The notes: a model not told the origin generated them from the sequence alone. Numbered from the stretch's first letter, positions 52,068 to 61,696 are shown. The stretch: 64,000 nucleotides of DNA from Modestobacter sp. VKM Ac-2982 (GCF_026967935.1 NZ_JAPVBL010000003.1:372001-436000); one strand, 5' to 3'. Made by a program: numbers and translations.

Positions 52068-53152
52068 TTCTCGGTCACACCGGCGGAGTCGAAGGTGGCG
52101 ACGTCGCGCAGCGCACGGGCCGCGCTGGCCACCAGGGGCAGGCTCAGCAGCGCCCCGGTGCCCTCGCCGAGGCGGAGGTCGAGCCCGAGCAGCGGGCGCA
52201 GGCCCAGCGCACGCAGGGCCAGGCCGGCGCCCGGCTCGGCCGAGGTGTGGCCGGCCAGGGCGTGGTCCAGCGCCGCGGGGCACAGCGCCGCGGCGACGAG
52301 GGCGGCCGAGCCGGCGATCACGCCGTCCAGCAGCACCGGCACCCGGGCGGCCGCGGCGCCGAGCACGAAGCCGGCCAGCGCCGCGTGCTCGAGGCCGCCC
52401 AGCTCGGCCAGCGCGGCGAGGGCCGCCTCCGGCGTGGCCGGGCGGGCCGGCACCCGGGCCACCGCGCGGGTGACCGCCGCGATCTTGCGTTCCAGCGTGG
52501 GGTCGTCGATGCCGGTGCCGCGGCCGGTCGCCGCAGCCGGGGCGGCGCCGGTGAACGCGCAGACGAGGGCGGCGGCGGCGGTGGTGTTGCCGATCCCCAT
52601 GTCGCCGGTGACCAGGCACCCGGAGCCGGCGGCGAGCGTCGTCGCCACCTCGATGCCGACCTCGACGGCCTGCCGGGCCTCCGCGAGGGTCATCGCCGGA
52701 CCGAGGGAGAGGTCGGCGGTGCCGCGGCGGACGTTGCGTTCCAGCAGCCCCGCGGCGGGGCCGACCGGGGTGGCCACGCCGACGTCGACCACGACCACCT
52801 CGGCGCCCAGCTGGGCGGCGAAGGCGTTGACCACGGCGCCGCCGGCGGCGAAGTTCGCCACCATCTGCGCGGTGACCTCCTGCGGCCACGGGGTGACGCC
52901 CTGGGCGTGCACGCCGTGGTCGCCGGCGAAGACCGCGACGGCGGCCGGCTCGGGCAGCGGGGGCGGGCACACCCCGGCGATGCCGGCCAGCTGCGCCGCG
53001 ACGTCCTCGAGCACGCCGAGGGAGCCGGGGGGCTTGGTCATCCGGTCCAGCCGCTCCCGAGCGGCCCGCTCGGCGGTGCTGTCCCGCGGGGTGATGGCCG
53101 CGATGGTCGCACCCAGCAGCGTGCCGGCGAAGGGGGTCGGGTCGGTGCTCAG
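52064..53152 (-). CDS. cobT: Nicotinate-nucleotide-dimethylbenzimidazole phosphoribosyltransferase
   Basis: 362 residues if translation begins at CTG 53152. The family-conserved N-terminal region (ATIAAITPRDSTAERAARER) lies upstream of the first ATG (53041), no ATG, GTG or TTG exists in that frame after the preceding stop, and GAGGAGGT is four nt before the CTG, which also overlaps the TGA of the upstream gene. Visible: RMTKPPGSLGVLE, FAGDHGVHAQGVTPWP, GDMGIGNTTAAAA and the catalytic LRLGEGTGA. Activates the lower ligand of cobalamin. If only the ATG is used, 325 residues result and the N-terminus is missing. Confidence 0.88.
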   Translation of the reverse strand: MSTDPTPFAGTLLGATIAAITPRDSTAERAARERLDRMTKPPGSLGVLEDVAAQLAGIAGVCPPPLPEPAAVAVFAGDHGVHAQGVTPWPQEVTAQMVANFAAGGAVVNAFAAQLGAEVVVVDVGVATPVGPAAGLLERNVRRGTADLSLGPAMTLAEARQAVEVGIEVATTLAAGSGCLVTGDMGIGNTTAAAALVCAFTGAAPAAATGRGTGIDDPTLERKIAAVTRAVARVPARPATPEAALAALAELGGLEHAALAGFVLGAAAARVPVLLDGVIAGSAALVAAALCPAALDHALAGHTSAEPGAGLALRALGLRPLLGLDLRLGEGTGALLSLPLVASAARALRDVATFDSAGVTEK

Positions 53153-54663
53153 CGGACCTCCTCGGTCGTGTCGATCGGGTCAAGGGTCTCAGCCAGCGCC
53201 GACGCGAACGCACGGGAGGTCTCCGGGTCCCGGACGGCGACCCGCAGGTGGTCGCTGCTCAGGCCGGGGAACGTGTCGCCCCGGCGCACCGCCCAGCCCC
53301 GTGCCCGGAGCCGCTCGCGCACCCGGGCACCCGCCGGCACGCGCAGCAGCACGAAGGACGACCGCGGCTCGGCGACCACCTCGACCGCCGGTGGCAGCGC
53401 GGCGAGCAGCGCGGCCCGGTGCTCGGTGAGCCGGTGGGCCACCTCCTCGGCCTCCGCCCCGGCGGACGGTGCGGTGCAGGCGGCCAGCGCGGCGAGCGCG
53501 GGGGTCGAGACCGGCCAGTGCGGTTGCTGCGCGGCCAGCGCGGCGACCAGGTCGGCCGGGCCCAGGGCGTAGCCGACGCGCAGCCCGGCCAGGCCCCAGG
53601 TCTTGGTCAGGCTGCGCACCACCAGCAGCCCGGGCAGGTCGGTGCGGGCGGCCAGTGACTCGGGCTCCCCGGGCACGGTGTCGGCGAACGCCTCGTCCAC
53701 CAGCAGCACCCGGCCCGGGCGGGCCAGCGCAGCGAGGTCGGCGGCGGGGTGCAGCACCGACGTCGGGTTGGTCGGGTTGCCGACGACGACGAGGTCGGCG
53801 TCGGCCGGGACCGCCGCCGGGTCCAGCCGGTACCCCGGCGCGGTCAGCAGCAGCCGCTCCACCGGGTGGCCGGCGGCGCGCAGCGCGGCCTCCGGCTCGG
53901 TGAAGGAGGGGTGGACGACGACCGCGCGGCGGGGGCGCAGCGCCCGGGCGACCAGCGTGAACGTCTCGGCGGCGCCGGCGGTGAGCAGCACCTCGGCCGG
54001 GTCGCGGTGGTGCGCGGCGGCGACCGCGGCGCGGGCCGGGCGCGGGTCGGGGTAGGCGGCGCTGGCGTCGAGGGCGTCGACCAGGACGGCGCGCAGCCAG
54101 GCCGGTGGGGCGTCCGCCCGGACGTTGACCGCGAGGTCGACCAGGCCGGGGCCGACCTCGACGTCGCCGTGATGCCGGAGGTCGATGTCGTGGTGCCGGA
54201 GGTCGATGTCGTGGTGCCGGAGGTCGATGTCGTCGTGCCGGAGGTCGATGTCGTCGTGCCGGAGGTCGACGTCGCCGTCCTGGAGGTCGTTGGCCTCGAC
54301 GCCGGGGGAGACGGCCACCGCGACCGTGACCCGGCCGTGCACCCGCTTGCTGACGACGAGCCGCCCGCCTCCGAGCAGAGCCGCCGCCTCGGCGACCGAT
54401 GCCGTGCCGACGGCGGCGGCGACCCGCGCCGACGGGGTGGGCACCGGGACGGCGGCCAGGGCGGTGGCCGGGTGCCCGGTCAGCAGCCAGCCGCGGCGCG
54501 CGGCCGCCTCGCGCACCCCCGGCTCGGCGGCCCGGACGTCCAGCGTGGCCAGCCGGACCGGGCCCTCCGGTGCCGGCAGCACGGCGTCGACGGCGGCCAG
54601 CACCTCCTCGGCGGTCGCCCCGGTGGAGACGCCCACGCCGACGGTGGTCCCCGGACCGGTCAC
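53149..54663 (-). CDS. CobE/CbiG C-terminal domain fused to CobC-type PLP aminotransferase
   Basis: 504 residues from the GTG at 54663 overlapping cbiO. Residues 1-125 are the CbiG/CobE domain ([18 protein letters not shown]), linked to C-ring or methylase steps of corrin synthesis. Residues 130-170 are a repetitive linker of DLRHDDI-like units. From about 180 follows a class I/II aminotransferase of the CobC/CobD type, with the PLP lysine Lys354 in [10 protein letters not shown], which makes or attaches the aminopropanol arm. Both activities belong to cobalamin synthesis, but this fusion is unusual. The linker is encoded by a 21-bp minisatellite. Confidence 0.85.
   Translation of the reverse strand: MTGPGTTVGVGVSTGATAEEVLAAVDAVLPAPEGPVRLATLDVRAAEPGVREAAARRGWLLTGHPATALAAVPVPTPSARVAAAVGTASVAEAAALLGGGRLVVSKRVHGRVTVAVAVSPGVEANDLQDGDVDLRHDDIDLRHDDIDLRHHDIDLRHHDIDLRHHGDVEVGPGLVDLAVNVRADAPPAWLRAVLVDALDASAAYPDPRPARAAVAAAHHRDPAEVLLTAGAAETFTLVARALRPRRAVVVHPSFTEPEAALRAAGHPVERLLLTAPGYRLDPAAVPADADLVVVGNPTNPTSVLHPAADLAALARPGRVLLVDEAFADTVPGEPESLAARTDLPGLLVVRSLTKTWGLAGLRVGYALGPADLVAALAAQQPHWPVSTPALAALAACTAPSAGAEAEEVAHRLTEHRAALLAALPPAVEVVAEPRSSFVLLRVPAGARVRERLRARGWAVRRGDTFPGLSSDHLRVAVRDPETSRAFASALAETLDPIDTTEEVR
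54169..54273 (-). repeat. 21-bp tandem repeat coding for the CobE-CobC linker
   Basis: Five consecutive 21-bp units (plus strand GTGGTGCCGGAGGTCGATGTC and close variants) at 54169, 54190, 54211, 54232 and 54253, with a degenerate sixth unit to about 54291. Units 2 and 3 are identical. In frame on the minus strand each encodes DLRHDDI or DLRHHDI. Confidence 0.95.
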
Positions 54664-55505
54664 GTGCGCACCCCGGGGCGGTCGGGGAGGGCGGCCAGCA
54701 GCGCGTCGGCATCGCGGGGGAGGGCGCCGTCGGGCAGCAGCCCGAGGGCCTGCAGCCGGGCGCCGACGCTGAGCGCCCAGGGGCGGTCCAGCCGGGCGCG
54801 CGCCAGCAGCGCGTCGTCGCCCAGGACGACGTCCGGGGCACCCTGCACCACCCCGCCGTCCACCACCACGGCGACCTCGTCGGCCCAGCGCAGCGCCAGG
54901 TCGACGTCGTGGGTGCTCATCACGATCGTCGAGTCGGCCTCCTGCAGCCGGGCCAGTGCGGCCAGGGCCTCGCCGACCGCGGTCGGGTCGAGCCCGGCGG
55001 TCGGCTCGTCGAGCATCAGCACGCATGGCCGCATGGCGACCGCACCGGCGATGGCGACCCGCTTGCGTTCGCCGTAGGAGAGCTGGTGCGTCGGGCGGCC
55101 GGCCAGGTGGGCCACGGCGAGCAGCTCCAGGGCCTCGGCCACCCGGGCGCGGACCTCCTCCTCCGGCAGGCCGAGGTTGACCGGCCCGAAGGAGACGTCC
55201 TGGGCGACCGAGGCGCTGAACAGCTGGTCGTCGGGGTCCTGCAGCACCAGCTGCACCGCCTGCCGGTGGGCGCGCAGGCCCTTCCGGGTGAAGTGCAGCT
55301 CGGCGTCGTCCAGGGTGATCCGGCCGCGGGTGGGCGGCAGCGCCCCGGACAGGCAGCGCAGCAGCGTCGTCTTGCCCGACCCGTTCGCGCCCAGCAGCGC
55401 GAGCCGGCGGCCGGGTGGCACGGTCAGCGACGCGCCGTCGAGCACCCGGGCGCCCCGTTCGTACCCGGCGACCAGGGCCTCCGCGGCCAGCGTCAGGTGG
55501 CTCAT
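54660..55505 (-). CDS. cbiO: Cobalt ECF transporter ATPase
   Basis: 281 residues. Walker [15 protein letters not shown] (about 36-49), Q-loop [18 protein letters not shown], signature [14 protein letters not shown] and Walker [13 protein letters not shown], all typical of ECF-type CbiO. Powers cobalt import with CbiM, CbiN and CbiQ. Both ends overlap neighbours by 4 nt. Confidence 0.92.
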   Translation of the reverse strand: MSHLTLAAEALVAGYERGARVLDGASLTVPPGRRLALLGANGSGKTTLLRCLSGALPPTRGRITLDDAELHFTRKGLRAHRQAVQLVLQDPDDQLFSASVAQDVSFGPVNLGLPEEEVRARVAEALELLAVAHLAGRPTHQLSYGERKRVAIAGAVAMRPCVLMLDEPTAGLDPTAVGEALAALARLQEADSTIVMSTHDVDLALRWADEVAVVVDGGVVQGAPDVVLGDDALLARARLDRPWALSVGARLQALGLLPDGALPRDADALLAALPDRPGVRT

Positions 55506-56236
55506 GTGAGCGCGCTGACGGTGACCAGGGCCGCCAGGCCGGCCAGGGTGGCAGCGACGAAGCGGGGGGAGGAGGGCAGCACCTCCGGCAGCACCCGCAG
55601 CCCGGTCTCCATGCCGCGCCCGGCCAGCCCGTCGGACAGCCGCCGGGCCCGGTCCCAGGAGCGGGTGAGCACCGCGGCGGCCAGCATCCCGGAGGAGCGG
55701 TAGGAGTTCCGGATGCCCGCGTGCCCCATCCGGGCGGCCTGCGCCTCGCGGATGGTCGACAGGCTGGTGAGCAGCACGAACAGCATCCGGTAGGTCACCG
55801 AGGCCACCTCGACGACGGCGTCGGGCACCCGCAGCCGGTGCAGCGCGGGCAGCAGGTCCGACATCGGCGTCGTCGTCGCCAGCAGCAGCACCGCCGCGCT
55901 GCCGGCCACCGCGTGCGCGACCAGCCCGCCGGCCTGGGTGGCGGCGTCCGGCGCCCAGCCGAGGCCGCCGTCCCCGACCTGGACGACGGCCGTCAGCGCC
56001 CCGATCAGGATGAACGCCAGGGGCAGCCGGACCGCCCGGCCGAACGTGCGCGCCGGCACCCGGGCCGGGCCCAGCGCCAGGACGACGGCGGCCAGCCCGA
56101 CGAGCACGCTGCCGGGCCAGGCCGGGAGCACCAGGGCGGCGAGCACCAGTCCGCCGCTGAGCAGCAGCTTGTCGGCGGGGGAGCGCAGCCGCCAGGCGCT
56201 GGCCCAGGCGGCGTCGTCGATCGCCAGCCCGGTCAC
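55502..56236 (-). CDS. cbiQ: Cobalt ECF transporter transmembrane protein
   Basis: 244 residues from the GTG at 56236, overlapping the cbiN stop. Five or so membrane helices. The two coupling helices typical of EcfT proteins contain Ala-Arg-Gly-like motifs: [10 protein letters not shown] and [10 protein letters not shown]. It couples CbiO to CbiM/CbiN. The longer reading frame upstream is antisense or out of frame to cbiN. Confidence 0.9.
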   Translation of the reverse strand: MTGLAIDDAAWASAWRLRSPADKLLLSGGLVLAALVLPAWPGSVLVGLAAVVLALGPARVPARTFGRAVRLPLAFILIGALTAVVQVGDGGLGWAPDAATQAGGLVAHAVAGSAAVLLLATTTPMSDLLPALHRLRVPDAVVEVASVTYRMLFVLLTSLSTIREAQAARMGHAGIRNSYRSSGMLAAAVLTRSWDRARRLSDGLAGRGMETGLRVLPEVLPSSPRFVAATLAGLAALVTVSALT

Positions 56237-56553
56237 GGCGTCGTCGGCGGCGTGAGCGCCTTCCCCGCCGTCTGCTCCGCCGTCCGCCGGCCCTTCAGCC
56301 GGCCGAGCACGTAACCCAGCACCCCGCCGCCCAGGGCCGCCTGCAGCGCGAACAGGCCGGACTCGATCTCCGAGGAGCCGGGGGAGAAGACCGACTCGAA
56401 CCACGGCTCGTAGCCGGCGTCGGACTCCTCGATCAGCGCGGTGGCCTGGCTGTCCGTGCCGGCGTACTCGCTGGCGCCGTCGAGCAGCAGCGGCGTGGCG
56501 AAGAGCGCGATCACGGCCAGCACCAGCAGCGCGGTGACCAGGTGCCGCCTCAC
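56233..56553 (-). CDS. cbiN: Cobalt ECF transporter subunit CbiN
   Basis: 106 residues from a GTG overlapping cbiM. Two membrane helices flank a periplasmic loop with [20 protein letters not shown] and [16 protein letters not shown]-like residues ([20 protein letters not shown]), the CbiN signature. Essential for activity of CbiMNQO cobalt transporters. Confidence 0.92.
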   Translation of the reverse strand: MRRHLVTALLVLAVIALFATPLLLDGASEYAGTDSQATALIEESDAGYEPWFESVFSPGSSEIESGLFALQAALGGGVLGYVLGRLKGRRTAEQTAGKALTPPTTP

Positions 56554-57266
56554 CGCTCAGCCCCGGGGGTGGGTTCGGGCACCGGGGCCTGATCGGGCTC
56601 CGGTGTGCGGCGAAGGACGCCGAGGCGCTCCAGCTCGGGGCGGGCGCTGACCACGAGCACCCGGAACAGCAGGACGCCGAGCAGGCCCTCACCGATCGCC
56701 AGCGGCACCTGGGTGAAGGCGAAGACGGACAGGAACTTCGCCGCCGCCCCGGCGAAACCGCTGGCCGCGTCGGGGTGCGCCCAGGCCAGCTGCAGCGCCG
56801 TCGTCACGTAGGTGGCCAGGTCGGCGACCGCCATGGCGGCGAACACCCCGGGGAGCAGCCCGCCCCCGCTGCGCCGGACCAGCCGGTAGGCGGCGTAGCC
56901 GGCCCAGGGGCCGACGACCGCCATGGAGAAGGCGTTGGCGCCCAGGGTGGTCAGCCCGCCGTGCGCCAGCAGCAGCGCCTGGAACAGCAGCACCACCGTG
57001 CCGAGCAGCGCCATCACCGGGGGTCGGAACAGGACGGCGCCCAGCCCGGTGCCGGTCGGGTGGCTGGAGCTGCCGGTGATCGAGGGCAGCTTGATCGCGC
57101 TGAGCACGAAGGTGAACGCCCCGGCGGCGCCGAGCAGCAGGGTCGACTCCGGGTTCTCCCGCACCTCCTTGACCACCGCCCGGGCGCCGTGGACGACGAA
57201 CGGGGCGGCGGCGATCGTCCAGCCGATGGCGTGAGCGGGCGGCAGGAACCCCTCAGCGATGTGCAC
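56550..57266 (-). CDS. cbiM: Cobalt ECF transporter substrate-binding subunit CbiM
   Basis: 238 residues beginning [13 protein letters not shown], where the N-terminal Met-His pair supplies the cobalt-binding site known for CbiM/NikM. Further family marks are [20 protein letters not shown] and [20 protein letters not shown]. Seven or so membrane helices and a Pro/Glu-rich tail. Overlaps cobB by 14 bp. Confidence 0.94.
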   Translation of the reverse strand: MHIAEGFLPPAHAIGWTIAAAPFVVHGARAVVKEVRENPESTLLLGAAGAFTFVLSAIKLPSITGSSSHPTGTGLGAVLFRPPVMALLGTVVLLFQALLLAHGGLTTLGANAFSMAVVGPWAGYAAYRLVRRSGGGLLPGVFAAMAVADLATYVTTALQLAWAHPDAASGFAGAAAKFLSVFAFTQVPLAIGEGLLGVLLFRVLVVSARPELERLGVLRRTPEPDQAPVPEPTPGAER

Positions 57267-58641
57267 GGCCGACCTCCTGGGGGAGCCGCGCGGCGGCGGC
57301 GACGAAGCGGGTGGCCATCCCGGGAGACCCGGCCCAGTTCAGGTGCAGGTAGGAGGCGTGCACGTTGCCGACCACGAAGCCCTCCGGTCCGTCGGCGTTC
57401 CACTGCCAGGCGGGGGTCGCACCGGCGGCGGGGCCGGCGGCGGTGCGGTGGAACTCGTGCCCGCGCACCCGGGTGCCGGCCGGGGCCAGCACGCTGTCGG
57501 TGAGCGCCACCGCGGCCCGGTAGCCCAGCGTGAGCCGCGGGTGCATCGCGGTCGTCGTCGGCAGCACCCCGCACATCGGTTCGCCGTCCAGCTCCTGGGA
57601 GAGGTACAGCAGCCCGGCGCACTCCGCGGCGATCGGACCCCCACGGGCGGCCAGGTCGGCGATCGCCGTCCGCAGGCCGACGTTCGCGCTGAGCGCGCTG
57701 GCGTGCACCTCGGGGAAGCCGCCGCCGACGACCAGCGCCCCGGTGCCCTCGGGGAGATCGTCGTCCCGCAGCGGGTCGACGGTCACCACCTCGGCGCCGG
57801 CGGCGGTGAGCAGCTCGGCGGTCTCGGCGTAGCCGAAGGTGAAGGCCGGGCCGCCGGCCACGGCGATCACCGGCCGGCCCTCGACCCGGGTCACCTCGGC
57901 GGCCGGGTCCCACGGCTCGCCGGTGAGGTCCGGCGCGGTGCGGGCCAGCCGCAGGACGGCGTCCAGGTCGATGCTCGACTCGACCACCGCGCCCAGCGCG
58001 CGCACGGTCCGGACCGCCTCCGCCGACCGTTCGGCCGCCGGCACCAGCCCCAGGTGCCGGGACGGCGTCTGCAGCTCCGTGATCCGGCGGACCGCACCGA
58101 GCACCGGCACCCCGGCGGTGCCCAGCGCCTCGCGCAGGATCGCCTCGTGCCGGTCGGAGCCGACCCGGTTGAGCACCACGCCGCCGATCCGCACCGTCGG
58201 GTCGAAGGTGGCGAACCCGTGCACCAGCGCGGCCACGCTGCGGGCCTGCGAGGCGGCGTCGACCACGAGCACCACCGGCGCTTGCAGGTGGGCGGCGACC
58301 TGGGCGGTGGAGCCGTAGCCGGGCTCGACGCTGGCGTGGGCGGCGCCGTCGAACAGGCCCATCACGCCCTCGACGACCGCGACGTCGGCACCGCGGAAGC
58401 CGTGCAGGAACAGCGGGGTGATCCGGTCGTCGCCGACCAGCCACTTGTCCAGGTTGCGGCCCGGCCGGCCGGCGGCGAGGCCGTGGTAGCCGGGGTCGAT
58501 GTAGTCCGGGCCGACCTTGTGCGGGCTCACGGTGAGCCCACGGTTGGTGAGCGCAGCGATCAGCCCGGTGGTGATCGACGTCTTCCCGGCGTTCGACGAC
58601 GGCGCCGCCACGACGATCCGCGGGATGCGGTGGGTGCTCAT
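57253..58641 (-). CDS. cobB: Cobyrinic acid a,c-diamide synthase family (CobB/CbiA)
   Basis: 462 residues from the ATG at 58641; an upstream frame extends into the inverted repeat. The N-terminal P-loop-like domain ([29 protein letters not shown]) and C-terminal glutamine amidotransferase domain with nucleophile Cys in AECAGLLYL and GHEFHRT. It amidates the a and c side chains of the corrin ring using Gln and ATP. In the aerobic pathway the substrate is hydrogenobyrinic acid, in the anaerobic one cobyrinic acid; the sequence alone does not decide. An interval of 103 bp separates it from cobO. Confidence 0.92.
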   Translation of the reverse strand: MSTHRIPRIVVAAPSSNAGKTSITTGLIAALTNRGLTVSPHKVGPDYIDPGYHGLAAGRPGRNLDKWLVGDDRITPLFLHGFRGADVAVVEGVMGLFDGAAHASVEPGYGSTAQVAAHLQAPVVLVVDAASQARSVAALVHGFATFDPTVRIGGVVLNRVGSDRHEAILREALGTAGVPVLGAVRRITELQTPSRHLGLVPAAERSAEAVRTVRALGAVVESSIDLDAVLRLARTAPDLTGEPWDPAAEVTRVEGRPVIAVAGGPAFTFGYAETAELLTAAGAEVVTVDPLRDDDLPEGTGALVVGGGFPEVHASALSANVGLRTAIADLAARGGPIAAECAGLLYLSQELDGEPMCGVLPTTTAMHPRLTLGYRAAVALTDSVLAPAGTRVRGHEFHRTAAGPAAGATPAWQWNADGPEGFVVGNVHASYLHLNWAGSPGMATRFVAAAARLPQEVGRAHR

Positions 58642-58664
58642 CGCCCGGTCCTCGTGGCGACTGT

Positions 58665-58718
58665 GCAGTTGTGGTCGCCGACACGCGCGGACACGCCGGG
58701 GCGGGCGACCACAACTGC
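58665..58718. repeat. Inverted repeat with TTGTG arms, copy 3
   Basis: 15-bp perfect arms GCAGTTGTGGTCGCC / GGCGACCACAACTGC with 24 nt between, in the only sizeable gap of the cobalamin operon (between cobO and cobB). Its AGTTGTG core matches the repeat at 16073. Confidence 0.7.
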
Positions 58719-58744
58719 GCACTCGACGGGGAAGGGAGCGGTCA

Positions 58745-59359
58745 TCACCACTCGATCCCCCGTTGGCCCTTCTGGCCGGCGTCCATCGGGTGCTTGACCT
58801 TGGTCATCTCCACGACCAGGTCGGCGGCCTCGATCAGCGCCGGCGGGGCGTCGCGCCCGGTGATGACGACGTGCTGGCTGCCCGGCCGGTTGGTCAGGGT
58901 CTCCACGACGTCCTCGACGTCCACCCAGCCCCACTTCAGCGGGTAGGTGAACTCGTCGAGCACGTAGAAACGGTGCGCCTCGGCGGCCAGGTCGCGCTTG
59001 ATCTGCGCCCAGCCCTCGGCGGCGTCACCGGCGTGGTCGGTCTCGTCGCCGTGCTTGCGCGACCACGACCAGCCCGAGCCCATCTTGTGCCAGACCACCG
59101 GGCCGCCCTGCCCGGTCGTCGCATGCAGCTCGCCCAGGGCGGTCAGCGCGTTCTCCTCGCCGACCTTCCACTTGGCGCTCTTGACGAACTGGTAGACCGC
59201 GATCGACCAGCCCTGGTTCCACGCGCGCATCGCCATCCCGAAGGCGGCGGTGGACTTGCCCTTCATCTCACCGGTGTGCACCGCCAGCAGCGGCCGGTTG
59301 CGGCGCTGCCGGGTGGTCAGCCCGTCGACCGGGACCGCGGTGACCTGTCCCTGTGGCAT
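58745..59359 (-). CDS. cobO: Cob(I)yrinic acid a,c-diamide adenosyltransferase
   Basis: 204 residues, the usual CobO/BtuR length. P-loop HTGEMKGKSTAAFGMA (about 28-43), then QFVKSAKWKVGEENAL and LDEFTYPLKWGWVD. It transfers the adenosyl group of ATP to the corrin cobalt. The ATG shares one base with the TGA of the chelatase gene. Confidence 0.95.
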   Translation of the reverse strand: MPQGQVTAVPVDGLTTRQRRNRPLLAVHTGEMKGKSTAAFGMAMRAWNQGWSIAVYQFVKSAKWKVGEENALTALGELHATTGQGGPVVWHKMGSGWSWSRKHGDETDHAGDAAEGWAQIKRDLAAEAHRFYVLDEFTYPLKWGWVDVEDVVETLTNRPGSQHVVITGRDAPPALIEAADLVVEMTKVKHPMDAGQKGQRGIEW

Positions 59360-61452
59360 CAGGCGGCCTCTCGCACCGTGCGGACCAACGACTCCGGTCC
59401 CAGCTCCTCGAGCCGCATCGTCTGCGCGCCGAGCGCCGTGCCCAGCGACGCGGCCAGGCCGAGCCGCACCGGGCCGGACTCGCAGTCGACGACGACGCTC
59501 GCCGTCCCGGCCGCGGCGAGCAGGCCGGCGGCCCGGCGGGCGTCGGAGAGGTGGTCGCCACCGCGCGGCCCGGTCGCCCGGCCGTCGGTGACGACGACCA
59601 GCAGCGGCCGACGCTGCGGGTCACGGACCCGCTCCAACCGCAGCGTCTCGTGCGCCCGGAGCAGCCCCGCGGCCAGCGGGGTCCGCCCGCCGGTGGGCAG
59701 GCTGGTCAGCCGGGCGGCCGCCGCCTCCACCGACCAGGTCGGCGGCAGGGTGAGTTCGGCGTCGCCGCCGCGGAAGGTGATCAGGCCGACCTTGTCCCGG
59801 CGCTGGTAGGCGTCCATCAGCAACGAGAGGACGGCGCCCTTCACCGCGGCCATCCGGGACCGGGCGCCCATCGAGCCGCTGGCGTCGACGACGAAGAGGA
59901 CCAGGTTGCCCTCGCGGCCCTCCAGCGTGGCCTGGCGCAGGTCGTCCCGCTCGACCCGCAGGCCGGTGCCGGTGCGCCCGCGGGCCCGCTGGTGCGGTGC
60001 CGCGGCGAGCACGGTGTCGACCAGGTGCAGCTTGGTGACGCTGCCCTCGGGACGGCGGGAGCCGACCACCCGGCCGCGTTCGCTGCGGGCCCGGGACCGC
60101 CGGCCGGCTGCGCCCGCGCCGATGCCGGGCACCTCCAGCCGCTGCACCCGGAACGCGGCGTCCGGGGCGACGGCGGCCTTCTCCGGTGCCGACGCGGCGT
60201 CGGTGTGCCCGCCGCCCTCACCCCGCGGCGCCGTCGTCGGCCCCTGCTCCCCGCCGTCCGGACCGGTGCCGTCGTCCGAGGGGCCAAAGTCGCGATTTTG
60301 GCCCCCGGGGGTGCCGCCGTCGGTGGGGCCACCGGCGGTCGGGCCGCCGGGCGGGTCGTTGCCGTCTGGGGTGTCGTCCGTCGGGTCGCCGTCGGTGGGG
60401 TCGGTGCCCTCGGGTGGGGTGGGGTCGTCGTCCGGCGGGGAGTCGGGGCGGGAGTCCTCCAGCGCCTGGTCCAGGGTCTCCTCGTCCAGGCCGGGGGCGT
60501 CGAAGGGGTTGCGCCGGCGGCGGTGCGGCAGCGCCAGGCGGGCGGCGACCCGGACGTCGTCCTCGGTGACGTCGGTGCGCCCGCACCAGGCCGCGTGCGC
60601 GATCGCGGCGCGGGCGGTGACCAGGTCGGCGCGCAGGCCGTCGACGTCGAAGGCGGCGCAGACGCTGGTGACCTGGCGCAGCGCCGCATCGCTCAGCACC
60701 ACGCTGGGCAGCAGCGCGCGGGCCGCGGCGATCTGGTCGGCCAGCTCGCGCTCGGAGACGGCCCAGGCGGCGGCGAAGCCGGCCGGGTCGGCGTCGTAGC
60801 CGAAGCGGCGGCGGACCACCTCGGCGCGCAGGTCGGCGTCCCGGGGGGCGGCGACCTCGACGGTGAGCCCGAACCGGTCCAGCAGCTGGGGGCGGAGCTC
60901 GCCCTCCTCCGGGTTCATGGTGCCGACCAGCAGGAAGCGAGCGGCGTGCCGCACCGAGACGCCCTCGCGCTCCACGTAGGCCCGGCCCAGGGCGGCGGCG
61001 TCCAGCAGCAGGTCGACCAGGTGGTCGTGCAGCAGGTTGACCTCGTCGACGTACAGGACGCCGCGGTGCGCACCGGCCAGCAGCCCGGGCTCGAACGACT
61101 TCACGCCCTCGGTCAGCGCGCGCTCCAGGTCCAGCGAGCCGACCAGCCGGTCCTCCGAGGCGCCGACCGGCAGCTCGACGAGCTTGGCCGGGCGGGTGAC
61201 GGGGCGGTCGTCGGCGGAGTGCGGGCCGTCCGGGCACTCCGGGTCGGGGGCGGCGGGGTCGCAGGCGAAGCGGCAGCCGGCGACGACGTCGACCGGAGGC
61301 AGGACGGCGGCCAGGGCGCGCACCGTCGTGGACTTCGCCGTGCCCTTCTCGCCGCGCACGAGCACCCCGCCCACGGCAGGGGAGACGGCGTTGAGCAGCA
61401 GCGCCAGTCGCATGTCGTCCATGCCGACGACAGCGCCGAAGGGATAGGTCAT
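59359..61452 (-). CDS. Fused ChlI/ChlD-type magnesium/cobalt chelatase subunit
   Basis: 697 residues from the ATG at 61452. The N-terminal AAA+ domain (Walker A GEKGTAKST at 34-42; GVLYVDEVNLLHDHLVDLLL) is ChlI/BchI-like. A Pro/Gly/Asp-rich linker of about 140 residues spans 345-480, and a C-terminal vWA domain has the MIDAS DASGSMG at Asp523. Such fusions act with a large CobN/ChlH-type subunit, absent from this window, in cobalt insertion. The linker contains the GQNRDFGP palindromic repeat in frame. First gene of the cobalamin operon, 53 nt after the riboswitch core. Confidence 0.9.
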   Translation of the reverse strand: MTYPFGAVVGMDDMRLALLLNAVSPAVGGVLVRGEKGTAKSTTVRALAAVLPPVDVVAGCRFACDPAAPDPECPDGPHSADDRPVTRPAKLVELPVGASEDRLVGSLDLERALTEGVKSFEPGLLAGAHRGVLYVDEVNLLHDHLVDLLLDAAALGRAYVEREGVSVRHAARFLLVGTMNPEEGELRPQLLDRFGLTVEVAAPRDADLRAEVVRRRFGYDADPAGFAAAWAVSERELADQIAAARALLPSVVLSDAALRQVTSVCAAFDVDGLRADLVTARAAIAHAAWCGRTDVTEDDVRVAARLALPHRRRRNPFDAPGLDEETLDQALEDSRPDSPPDDDPTPPEGTDPTDGDPTDDTPDGNDPPGGPTAGGPTDGGTPGGQNRDFGPSDDGTGPDGGEQGPTTAPRGEGGGHTDAASAPEKAAVAPDAAFRVQRLEVPGIGAGAAGRRSRARSERGRVVGSRRPEGSVTKLHLVDTVLAAAPHQRARGRTGTGLRVERDDLRQATLEGREGNLVLFVVDASGSMGARSRMAAVKGAVLSLLMDAYQRRDKVGLITFRGGDAELTLPPTWSVEAAAARLTSLPTGGRTPLAAGLLRAHETLRLERVRDPQRRPLLVVVTDGRATGPRGGDHLSDARRAAGLLAAAGTASVVVDCESGPVRLGLAASLGTALGAQTMRLEELGPESLVRTVREAA
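60275..60311. repeat. AAAGTCGCGA palindromic repeat, copy C
   Basis: All 37 bases identical to 2008-2044, with the 26-bp near-palindrome at 60280-60305. Here it is in frame in the chelatase linker (minus strand), encoding GQNRDFGP at about residues 383-391. Confidence 0.85.
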
Positions 61453-61504
61453 GAAGAGACCACAGGTCCTCTCCCCGGGTGTCCACGCCCGGAGGTGGCA
61501 GGAA

Positions 61505-61597
61505 GCGACGGCGGGAGTTCCTGACTCCCCGGCCGGGACCGGGTCACAGTGGCGGGACCGCGCCGGAGTTCCACCGGGCTTCCTCCACTGCCGTCGC
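61505..61597 (-). promoter_or_regulatory. Cobalamin riboswitch (B12 element)
   Basis: On the minus strand the core reads GGAAGCCCGGTGGAACTCCG, then GGTCCCGCCACTGTGA, then the B12 box AGTCAGGAACTCCCGCC (61510-61526). The closing stem GCGACGGC / GCCGTCGC (61590-61597 with 61505-61512) is perfect. It controls the downstream chelatase and cobalamin operon, most likely switching it off when adenosylcobalamin is abundant. A further hairpin, CCGGG-CGTGGACA-CCCGG, sits between it and the start codon and may be the expression platform. Confidence 0.93.
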
Positions 61598-61651
61598 AGT
61601 TGGAGCGCCATTCGACCACGCGCACCCCGGGTGAGGACAGGGGCGTGTCTC

Positions 61652-61681
61652 TTGACGAAGTGGAAAGTCATGCGCCACTCT
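61652..61681 (+). promoter_or_regulatory. Candidate promoter TTGACG-N18-CACTCT
   Basis: A -35 TTGACG (61652-61657), 18-nt spacer and a -10-like CACTCT (61676-61681) place the transcription start at about the ATG of the first membrane protein gene (61689), so the mRNA may be leaderless. Confidence 0.5.
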
Positions 61682-61696
61682 TTCCATCATGGAAAG
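61680..61696. promoter_or_regulatory. Palindromic operator candidate spanning the start codon at 61689
   Basis: CTTTCCAT-C-ATGGAAAG, 8-bp arms around one base, covering the probable transcription start and the ATG. A further half-site TGGAAAG lies at 61661-61667 inside the promoter spacer. A likely target of the winged-helix regulator encoded by the third gene of the operon. Confidence 0.5.

Noticed and set aside
54169-54291. Direct repeats considered as a CRISPR array
   Set aside because: Units of 21 bp follow one another without spacers and stay in frame within a gene; this is a coding minisatellite.
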